From: JASFRI01 sp050115015
GTDB taxonomy: Bacteria > Acidobacteriota > Polarisedimenticolia > CBDVAL01
DNA length: 8,039 nucleotides
Direction: 5' to 3'
Assembly (NCBI GenBank): GCA_050115015.1
Contig: JASFRI010000191.1
Span: 1-8,039, forward strand
Shown one piece after another: positions 1-5,287 of the stretch; position 1 is the first letter of the stretch, and the number at the start of each line of letters is the position of its first letter. A program made the position numbers and the translations under genes. Under the pieces are notes generated by a model, which made no database searches, was not told where the DNA came from, and saw only the letters and a program-made list of their open reading frames with translations.

Positions 1-1
1 C

Positions 2-1378
2 AGCGTGGTACCCGCCGTCGCCGAGAGCTGGGATTTCGGGGAGGACGGTCGCAGCTACGTGTTCCACCTGCGGGACGGCGTCCGGTTCCACAACGGCCGG
101 CCGGTGACCGCGGCCGACGTGGTCTGGTCGTTCGAGCGGGCGCTGCGACGGTCGACCGCCGCGGCCCGGCCCTGGGTGTTCGAGCCCGTCCTCGGCGCCC
201 GTGCGTTCCGGGACGGCGAGGCGGCGACGGTGGAGGGACTCGAGGCCATGGACGAGCGCACCGTGCGGATCACCCTCGAGGAGCCCTTCGGTCCCTTCCT
301 CTCCTTCCTCGCCCTGGAGCAGGCGAGCATCCTGCCCCGGGAGGTCTACGAGGACCCCGGAAAGGGCTACCTCGAGCGCCCGGTGGGCTGCGGTCCCTTC
401 CGCATGGGCGAGTGGCGGCGCGGGCAGGTGCTGGTGCTGGAGGCGTTCCCGGACTACTACGGCGAGGGACCCCACGTCGACCGCGTCGAGTTCCGGATGA
501 TCGCCGACCAGGAGACCGCGCTGCAGGCTTTCCGCGCCGGGAACCTGGAGATCAGCGACGAGGTGCCCTCGGGCACCCGGCAGGCGATCCGGGAGGAGAT
601 GGGGGCCGCCTACAAGCAGTGGCCCCAGATCGCGAGCCGCTTCATCGTGTTCAACCACGCGCGGCCTCCCTTCCGGGGGAACCGCGCGCTCCGCCGGGCC
701 CTGAACCACGCCATCGACCGCGAGTACATCCTGCGCGTCCTCGACGAGGGGAAGGACGTCCCGATCGCGGGGATCCTGCCGCCGGGCCTCCCGTCCTACG
801 ACCCCGACCTCGAGGGCTATGACTACGACCCGGACCGGGCCCGGGCGCTGCTCGCCGAGGCGGGCTATCCCGGCGGCGAGGGGCTTCCCGAGCTCACGCT
901 GCTCTACAACACGAACCCGGGCCACCGGAGGATCCTCGAGCGCATCGTCGCGGACCTGGCGGAGATCGGCGTCCGGGTGCGGCCGAGGGACCTGGAGATG
1001 GCCGCCTATCTCGAGGCCATCGCGGACCTGCAAGACGACCTGCTCTACTTCGCCTGGGTCGCCGACTTCCCGGACGCCTACACGTTCCTGCACACGAACC
1101 TGCACTCGGCGGCGGCCGGGAAAGGGGGGAACTACTCCCGCTACGCCAACCCGGCGTTCGACGAGGTGATGGATCGCGCCGTGCGGGAACCGGATCCCGG
1201 GCGTCGGGTCGCGCTGTACCGCGAGGCGGAGCGCATCGCGGTGGAGGACGCGGCGCTGCTCTTCTTCTATGCCTTCCAGGACGAGGCACTGGTGCGGCCG
1301 GAGGTGCAGGGCCTGGAGCTCTCCCCCCTGGGCGACTTCGCGATCCCCCTGGAACGCGTCCGGCTGGAGCCCCGGTAG
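2..1378 (+). CDS. ABC transporter substrate-binding protein, family 5 (peptide/nickel type), 5'-truncated by window edge
   Basis: This is an extracytoplasmic solute receptor of the SBP_bac_5 (DppA/OppA/NikA) family. It captures an oligopeptide or similar ligand in the periplasm and delivers it to the permease encoded just downstream. The visible 458 residues open in mid-domain with the family's hallmark stretch: a PAVAESWDF motif, then HLRDGVRFHNGRPVTAADVV. Further on are ERPVGCGPF, NHARPPFRGNRALRRALNHAIDRE and a C-terminal region rich in aromatic residues, all typical of the two-lobed fold. The reading frame is open to base 2, so the GTG at 5 is not the start. Roughly 70-90 N-terminal residues, including the signal peptide, should lie to the left. 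The stop TAG is at 1376-1378 and the permease starts 5 bp later, which indicates one operon. The ligand cannot be read from sequence; peptide, nickel or another oligomer are all possible within the family. Confidence 0.95.
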   Translation, partial: SVVPAVAESWDFGEDGRSYVFHLRDGVRFHNGRPVTAADVVWSFERALRRSTAAARPWVFEPVLGARAFRDGEAATVEGLEAMDERTVRITLEEPFGPFLSFLALEQASILPREVYEDPGKGYLERPVGCGPFRMGEWRRGQVLVLEAFPDYYGEGPHVDRVEFRMIADQETALQAFRAGNLEISDEVPSGTRQAIREEMGAAYKQWPQIASRFIVFNHARPPFRGNRALRRALNHAIDREYILRVLDEGKDVPIAGILPPGLPSYDPDLEGYDYDPDRARALLAEAGYPGGEGLPELTLLYNTNPGHRRILERIVADLAEIGVRVRPRDLEMAAYLEAIADLQDDLLYFAWVADFPDAYTFLHTNLHSAAAGKGGNYSRYANPAFDEVMDRAVREPDPGRRVALYREAERIAVEDAALLFFYAFQDEALVRPEVQGLELSPLGDFAIPLERVRLEPR

Positions 1379-1383
1379 ACTCG

Positions 1384-2358
1384 ATGGGCTCATTCCTCCT
1401 CCGGCGGCTGTTCAGCCTCGTCCCGGTCCTCTGGGTCATGGCCACGGTGGTCTGGGTCGTCATGTTCGTGCTGCCGGGGGATCCGGCGCGGATGATCGCC
1501 GGCCGCACCGCCGACGAGCCGACGCTGCAGGAGGTGCGCCGGCAGCTCGGCCTCGACCAGCCCGCATGGAAGCAGTACGGCCTGTACCTCACCCGGCTCG
1601 CCCGCGGGGACCTGGGCCGTTCCTATCTGCAGGACCGGCCCGTGGCGCGGATCCTCGGGGAGCGAGCCTGGCCCTCGATCTTCCTCTCCCTCTCCGCCAT
1701 CGGGCTGGCCCTCGCGGTCGGGGTGATCGGCGGGACCGCGTCGGCCGTACGGCCCGGCAGGTCTCTGGATCGCGGGGTCTTCCTGGCCTCGCTGGCGGGG
1801 ATCGCCATCCCGGTCTTCTGGCTCGGGATCATGCTGCGGCTGATCTTCTCGTCCTGGCTCCACCTCCTGCCGGTCCGGGGCTACACCCGGGGGGATGCCG
1901 CCGCCGCCCGGCTGTTCGGCCTGGACCTCCTGCCGATGCCGGACCCCGAGCACCTGATCCTCCCCTGCCTCACGCTGGCGGCGTTCTCCGCCGGTTACTT
2001 CATCCGGGTGGTGCGGGCGTCGCTGCTGGAGGTGCAGGGGGAGGAGTTCCTGCGCACGGCCCGCGCCAAGGGCCTGTCCCGGAGGACCGCCCTGATCCGC
2101 CACGCGCTCCGGCACGCGATGGTCCCGCTGGCCACGGTGGCCGGCGTGCAGCTCGCCGGGCTCATGGGTGGCGCCATCGCCACCGAGATGATCTTCGACT
2201 GGCCCGGGCTCGGGACGGCCCTGCTCCAGGGGATCAGCATGCGGGACATGCCGGTGGTGAGCGGCGTGGTGATGCTGCTGACCGTCCTCTTCGTGATCGT
2301 GAACCTGGGGGTCGACGTCCTGTACGCCTGGCTGGACCCCCGCATCCGGACCTCCTGA
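1384..2358 (+). CDS. ABC transporter permease, DppB/OppB type
   Basis: This is an inner-membrane permease subunit of a peptide/nickel-class importer, 324 residues, the usual length for the DppB/OppB half. The N-terminus has a basic FLLRRLF stretch, a membrane segment at about residues 10-30, and then the LPGDPARMIAG loop typical of the B-type subunit. GDLGRSYLQDRPV and the IPVFWLG membrane segment follow. The EAA loop, which docks the ATPase, is seen at about residues 220-248 (EFLRTARAKGLSRR, ending HALRHAMVP). The end, YAWLDPRIRTS, is also family-typical. The ATG lies 5 bp after the receptor gene's stop with no clear Shine-Dalgarno, so translational coupling is likely. The partner C-type permease and the two ATPase genes usually follow directly, but here rlmN comes next. 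They must lie upstream, elsewhere, or be lost. Substrate not assigned. Confidence 0.95.
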   Translation: MGSFLLRRLFSLVPVLWVMATVVWVVMFVLPGDPARMIAGRTADEPTLQEVRRQLGLDQPAWKQYGLYLTRLARGDLGRSYLQDRPVARILGERAWPSIFLSLSAIGLALAVGVIGGTASAVRPGRSLDRGVFLASLAGIAIPVFWLGIMLRLIFSSWLHLLPVRGYTRGDAAAARLFGLDLLPMPDPEHLILPCLTLAAFSAGYFIRVVRASLLEVQGEEFLRTARAKGLSRRTALIRHALRHAMVPLATVAGVQLAGLMGGAIATEMIFDWPGLGTALLQGISMRDMPVVSGVVMLLTVLFVIVNLGVDVLYAWLDPRIRTS

Positions 2359-2386
2359 CGCCCGACCCGCCGCCGGCTGCTATCAT
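2355..2386 (+). promoter_or_regulatory. Possible extended -10 promoter for rlmN
   Basis: TATCAT at 2381-2386 is preceded by TGC, giving an extended -10 (TGn-TATCAT). CTGACG at 2355-2360 is a partial -35 (4 of 6 to TTGACA) but with a 20-bp spacer, longer than the usual 16-18. Transcription would begin about 7 bases past the -10, at or next to the ATG at 2394. The site overlaps the permease stop codon. It could be chance: support is one good hexamer plus TG. Confidence 0.3.
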
Positions 2387-2393
2387 GGGGCAC

Positions 2394-3431
2394 ATGGAAT
2401 CCCCGCCGTCCGGCGACATCCTGGACCAGACCCCGGAGAGCCTGGGGCCCGTTCTCGGGGAGCTCGGGGAGCCCGCGTACCGCGCACGGCAGGTCCTCCA
2501 CGGGATCTACCACCATGGCCGGCGTCGCTTCGACGCCATGACCGACCTGCCGAAGACGCTGCGCCGGCGGCTCGCGGAGCGATTCTCGCTCGAGCCGCCG
2601 CGCGTGCGGGACGTGCGGCAGTCCGGCGACGGGTCCCGGAAATACCTGCTCGAGCTGCGGGACGGCCGGGAGATCGAGTCGGTCTACCTGGTCGACGGCG
2701 AGCGCCGGACGTTCTGCATCTCCTCCCAGGTCGGCTGCGCCTTCGGGTGCGATTTCTGCCTCACGGCCCGGATGAAGCTGGTGCGCCAGCTCAGCCCGGG
2801 GGAGATCGTCGGTCAGGTGCTCCGCATGGCCGACGAGGGGGGACACGGCCGCGAGGGCTACAACGTCGTCTTCATGGGGATGGGCGAACCGCTCCACAAC
2901 CTCGACGCGCTGGCCACCGCGCTGGAGCTGCTGCTCGGCCCCGACGGCCTCGCGATGTCCCGCCGCCGGGTCACCGTCTCCACCGTGGGCCTCCCGGACG
3001 GGATCCGCCGGCTCGCACGGCTGCCGCGCCGCCCCCGGCTGGCGGTCTCGCTGAACGCCGCCAGCGACGCGCTACGCTCCCGGATGATGCCGGTGAACCG
3101 AAGCCACCCCCTCGATGAGCTGTTCCGGAGCCTGGGGGAGTTCCCGCTCTCCCGCGGGGACCGCATCACGTTCGAGTACGTGCTGATGGCGGGGGTGAAC
3201 GATGCGGCGGCGGATGCCGACGCGCTGGCCCGCCGGGTGCGCGGCATCCCCTCCAAGGTGAACGTCATCCCGTTCAACGAGGACCCGGCCCTCCCGTACC
3301 GCCGGCCGGAGACCGCGGTCGCGGAGGCCTTTCGCGACCGCCTGCTGCAGCGCAAGGTGGCGGCCTCGATCCGCTGGAGCCGCGGTGCGGACATCCGCGC
3401 GGCCTGCGGCCAGCTCGCCGTGGGAGGGTGA
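2394..3431 (+). CDS. rlmN: Dual-specificity 23S rRNA (A2503)-C2 / tRNA (A37)-C2 methyltransferase RlmN
   Basis: This is a radical-SAM enzyme that methylates C2 of A2503 in 23S rRNA, and of A37 in some tRNAs, in the cytoplasm; it supports translational fidelity. The 345-residue product is slightly shorter than the E. coli enzyme (384). The 4Fe-4S motif CxxxCxxC is at Cys115, Cys119 and Cys122, within FCISSQVGCAFGCDFC. GMGEPLHN, VSTVGLPDGI and SLNA are further RlmN/Cfr core motifs. Cys338 in SRGADIRAACGQL matches the methyl-carrying C-terminal cysteine (Cys355 in E. coli), so the enzyme should be active. An in-frame ATG at 2385 would add three residues (MGH). I prefer 2394 because 2385 has no Shine-Dalgarno and would lie upstream of the predicted transcript start, but the choice is uncertain. 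The gap to the permease is 35 bp. A hairpin follows the stop within 10 bases. Confidence 0.95.
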   Translation: MESPPSGDILDQTPESLGPVLGELGEPAYRARQVLHGIYHHGRRRFDAMTDLPKTLRRRLAERFSLEPPRVRDVRQSGDGSRKYLLELRDGREIESVYLVDGERRTFCISSQVGCAFGCDFCLTARMKLVRQLSPGEIVGQVLRMADEGGHGREGYNVVFMGMGEPLHNLDALATALELLLGPDGLAMSRRRVTVSTVGLPDGIRRLARLPRRPRLAVSLNAASDALRSRMMPVNRSHPLDELFRSLGEFPLSRGDRITFEYVLMAGVNDAAADADALARRVRGIPSKVNVIPFNEDPALPYRRPETAVAEAFRDRLLQRKVAASIRWSRGADIRAACGQLAVGG

Positions 3432-3439
3432 GCCACCGC

Positions 3440-3467
3440 CCCCGGGTGGCACCAGGCCACCCCGGGG
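3440..3467 (+). terminator. GC-rich hairpin downstream of rlmN, probable terminator without a U-run
   Basis: The left arm CCCC-GGGTGGC (3440-3450) pairs with GCCACCC (3456-3462), a one-base C bulge, and GGGG (3464-3467), over a 5-nt loop ACCAG. That makes 11 base pairs, nearly all G-C, starting 8 bases after the rlmN stop. No T-run follows directly, so it is either a hairpin-only terminator, as is common in GC-rich genomes, or an mRNA 3'-end stabiliser. Confidence 0.5.
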
Positions 3468-3512
3468 AGGGCGAAAACCCGAAACCCCCCGGCAGAAGCC
3501 CATTTTGAACGC

Positions 3513-3534
3513 ATACTAGAAATGGTATTTTTTT
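3513..3534 (+). terminator. Weak AT-rich hairpin with T-run, possible second terminator
   Basis: ATACTA (3513-3518) pairs with TGGTAT (3523-3528), using one G-T wobble, over a GAAA tetraloop, and is followed by TTTTTT to 3534. The layout is that of an intrinsic terminator, but the six-pair stem is weak. Only one base separates the T-run from the -35 box of the next promoter, so it may equally be an AT-rich UP-like element in front of that promoter. Confidence 0.35.
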
Positions 3535-3535
3535 C

Positions 3536-3564
3536 TTGACACCGCACCAGATGTTGGATAGGAT
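3536..3564 (+). promoter_or_regulatory. Strong sigma70-type promoter upstream of the HtrA pair
   Basis: A perfect -35 hexamer TTGACA (3536-3541) is separated by exactly 17 bp from TAGGAT (3559-3564), a 4-of-6 match to TATAAT that keeps the key first two and last two bases. A T-rich stretch lies just upstream and could act as an UP element. Transcription is expected to start near 3571. The next plausible start codon is at 3893, so the message would carry a leader of about 320 nt. Confidence 0.7.
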
Positions 3565-3587
3565 ACGCCCGCTTTTAGCCGTGCGAC

Positions 3588-3627
3588 TCGAAAACAGGTC
3601 AAACCCATTGTCGAAATGTCAGCAAAC
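3588..3627. repeat. Pair of imperfect 17-bp direct repeats, 23 bp apart
   Basis: TCGAAAACAGGTCAAAC (3588-3604) and TCGAAATGTCAGCAAAC (3611-3627) share 11 of 17 positions, with identical TCGAAA starts and CAAAC ends. The 23-bp period is close to two helical turns, and the pair begins about 17-24 bases after the predicted transcription start. That placement would suit an operator, or repeated structure in the leader RNA. No known regulator site recognised. Confidence 0.35.
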
Positions 3628-3628
3628 T

Positions 3629-3762
3629 TCCCGGGGCTGCCCTCCTCTCATGAGCCCTCCTGAAACGTCCTACCCATGCGTTCCCACCTCCATAACTATG
3701 GACGTTGGACCTACCCCATACGGAAAATGCCTCTTGTAAGTGGATGAACGGCAGCCCCGGGA
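3629..3762 (+). repeat. 13-bp perfect inverted repeat bracketing a 108-nt segment in the HtrA leader
   Basis: TCCCGGGGCTGCC (3629-3641) is the exact reverse complement of GGCAGCCCCGGGA (3750-3762). One more T-G wobble pair is possible outside. In RNA this would close a stem-loop domain whose interior (3642-3749) is much less GC-rich and contains further small hairpins. The placement, between a strong promoter and the Shine-Dalgarno of an exported protease gene, suits a structured leader RNA or an sRNA released from it. Terminal inverted repeats of a tiny mobile element are an alternative, but I see no target-site duplication. Confidence 0.6.
3664..3706 (+). promoter_or_regulatory. Two mutually exclusive small hairpins inside the leader domain
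   Basis: AACGTCC (3664-3670) is the exact reverse complement of GGACGTT (3700-3706). Within the same stretch TCCAT (3689-3693) pairs with ATGGA (3698-3702) over a 4-nt loop. Both structures use bases 3700-3702, so they cannot form together. Such competing pairings are found in riboswitches and RNA thermometers, though short pairings also arise by chance. Confidence 0.3.
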
Positions 3763-3882
3763 GCTAGCCTCAGCCACTCCACGACAGGAAGACCTCGGCG
3801 CCCCGTCGCCCCCGCGTGGGGCCGGCGTCTGTGCCAGAATGTGCCGCCGCCCGCTCTTCGGGCCGGGCGATGTTCCATCCAC

Positions 3883-3887
3883 AGGAG
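3883..3887 (+). promoter_or_regulatory. Ribosome binding site deciding the TTG start of the HtrA protease
   Basis: AGGAG at 3883-3887 stands 5 bases before TTG at 3893-3895. It is the clearest Shine-Dalgarno in the window and sets the start so that the protein begins exactly at a signal peptide. The in-frame ATG at 3839 and GTG at 3740 have no comparable site. Confidence 0.7.
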
Positions 3888-3892
3888 CCGCC

Positions 3893-5287
3893 TTGCGCAT
3901 CCGATCGATCCTCCACCCCGCCGTCCTCGCCGTCGCGATCCTCGGCGGAGCCGCCGGCCAGGCCTACCCCCGGGATCTGCAGGCCGCCGTGGACGACGCC
4001 CGCGACCGGGTCCTTCCCGCCCTCGTGCACATCCAGCCGGTGCTGGAGGTCTATCGCGCCGGGGAGAAGGGGAAGGTGGCCGTGACCGGCTCCGGCGTGA
4101 TCTTCTCCCGGGAAGGGCACGTGCTGACCAACAACCACGTCGTGGAGAACGCCCAGCGCGTCATCTGCACGCTCGCCGACCAGCAGGAGGTCCGTGCGGA
4201 CCTGGTCGGCCGCGACCCCTGGACCGATCTCGCGGTGATCCAGCTCGACCTGGACGCGGTCGAGGGAACGATCCGGCCGGCGGAGCTGGGCTCCTCGCGC
4301 GATCTGCGGGCGGGACAGTTCGTCATCGCCATGGGGAGCCCTCTGGGCCTGGCCCGGTCGATCTCCCTCGGAGTGGTCTCGACGGTGGAGCGCTACTTTC
4401 CCGAGGCGCGGGACCAGGACGGCACCCCCACCGGGACCTTCAACACCTGGATCCAGACGGATGCGGCGATCAACCCCGGCAACTCCGGCGGCCCGCTGGT
4501 GAACCTCGACGGCGAGGTCATCGGGATCAACGCGCGTGCGATCCCGGTCTTCGGCGAGAATCTCGGATTCGCCATCCCCATCGACCTGGCCCGGGAGGTC
4601 GCCGCCGACCTGATCACCCGGGGCAAGGTGGAGCGCTCGTGGATCGGCGTCTCCTGGCAGCACCTGGAGGCGGCCCCGGGGCTGGTGCGCGACGCCGGCG
4701 GCCGCGGCGCGCTGGTGGCCTCGGTGGTGGCCGGGTCCCCGGCGGACCAGGCGGGCCTGCGGCCCGGCGACGTGGTGGTCTCCGTGAAGGGGAAGGAGCT
4801 GCGCGCCCGCTACGAGGAGCAGCTCCCGGCGCTGCGCAAGTGGCTCGCCGACCTGCCCGCCGGAGAGGAGGTGGACCTCGTGTACCTGCGGGGAGGCGAG
4901 CCGGTGCAGGCCCTGCTGACCCCCGTGTCCCTGGAGGACACGGAGGAGCTGGAGCTCGAGGTGAAGGCCTGGGGCTTCACGGCCCGCTCCGTCTCGGAGG
5001 AGATGGCCCGGCAGCTGCGGATGGAGGACCGCCTGGGGGTGATGGTCACCGGGGTGAAGCCGAACTCCTACGCCTTCGAGGCGGGCCTGCGGCCGGGCGA
5101 CCTCATCCGCCGGCTGGATGACCAGCCGGTACCCAGCCTCCGGGTTTTCGAGCAGCGGGCCCGCCGGCTGATCGAGTCCCGCAAGGGGCAGATCCTGTTC
5201 GAGGTGCGGCGGGGCACCGTCCTGAACTGGCGGCTGCTCGAGCCGATCTACGATGGCGACGACGCCGGGACGGGGGCGGGGCGATGA
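3893..5287 (+). CDS. HtrA/DegP-family periplasmic serine endoprotease with two PDZ domains
   Basis: This is an S1C-family protease that degrades or refolds damaged proteins in the cell envelope. From the TTG start the product is 464 residues, close to DegP/DegQ/MucD length. Residues 1-24 are a signal peptide (basic MRIR, a hydrophobic run, then AGQA before YPRD). The protease domain has the full triad: His82 in TNNHVV, Asp112 in WTDLAVI and Ser198 in GNSGGPL, with GFAIP at 225-229. PDZ1 spans about 250-342 (GSPADQAGLRPGDVVVSV) and PDZ2 about 360-448 (AGLRPGDLIRRL). Start choice: GTG 3740 would place a 51-residue Pro/Arg-rich tail before the signal peptide, and ATG 3839 would add 18 residues and lacks a Shine-Dalgarno. 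The stop overlaps the ATG of the next, inactive paralogue (ATGA), so the two are coupled. DegP, DegQ and MucD cannot be told apart here. Confidence 0.93.
   Translation: MRIRSILHPAVLAVAILGGAAGQAYPRDLQAAVDDARDRVLPALVHIQPVLEVYRAGEKGKVAVTGSGVIFSREGHVLTNNHVVENAQRVICTLADQQEVRADLVGRDPWTDLAVIQLDLDAVEGTIRPAELGSSRDLRAGQFVIAMGSPLGLARSISLGVVSTVERYFPEARDQDGTPTGTFNTWIQTDAAINPGNSGGPLVNLDGEVIGINARAIPVFGENLGFAIPIDLAREVAADLITRGKVERSWIGVSWQHLEAAPGLVRDAGGRGALVASVVAGSPADQAGLRPGDVVVSVKGKELRARYEEQLPALRKWLADLPAGEEVDLVYLRGGEPVQALLTPVSLEDTEELELEVKAWGFTARSVSEEMARQLRMEDRLGVMVTGVKPNSYAFEAGLRPGDLIRRLDDQPVPSLRVFEQRARRLIESRKGQILFEVRRGTVLNWRLLEPIYDGDDAGTGAGR

Larger units (their letters stand above)
3432..3892. other. 461-bp non-coding region with terminator, promoter and long structured leader of the HtrA operon
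   Basis: No convincing gene lies here on either strand; short open frames lack Shine-Dalgarno sites and recognisable protein character. From left to right it holds a GC-rich hairpin after rlmN (3440-3467), a weak hairpin with a T-run (3513-3534), a strong sigma70-type promoter (3536-3564), and about 320 nt of leader to the TTG at 3893. By count, 119 of 240 bases in 3501-3740 are G or C, against about 70% around it, so the base composition changes sharply. Bases 3763-3892 return to high GC and include a small hairpin at 3849-3863 (GCCCG, loop CTCTT, CGGGC). The low-GC core matches no RNA family I recognise. Confidence 0.7.

Noticed and set aside
1269..2393. The rlmN reading frame stays open far upstream, through almost the whole permease gene (a 720-codon frame).
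   Set aside because: The upstream part translates to Pro/Arg/Gly-rich sequence without family character, while the permease frame matches its family fully. Long open frames in a second phase are expected at this GC content.
3587..3642. Resemblance of the leader to a c-di-GMP-I (GEMM) riboswitch: CAAACC, GAAA and AGCAAAC elements in order.
   Set aside because: The stems that should flank the GAAA loop do not pair and the conserved GGGACGCAAAGCC-type core is absent.
3536..3739. A 67-codon open frame over the promoter and leader, ending just before GTG 3740.
   Set aside because: Its start lies inside the -35 box of the promoter, it has no Shine-Dalgarno, and the translation looks random.
3571..3770. 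Possible 6S RNA, SRP RNA, tmRNA or tRNA gene in the low-GC segment.
   Set aside because: None of the signature motifs (for example the SRP GGUCAGG/GGAAGCAGCC core or a tRNA T-arm with paired stems) could be found on either strand.
3740..3892. N-terminal extension of the HtrA protease from GTG 3740 or ATG 3839.
   Set aside because: Both would put extra residues, 51 or 18, in front of a clear signal peptide and lack a Shine-Dalgarno; TTG 3893 has AGGAG at ideal spacing.
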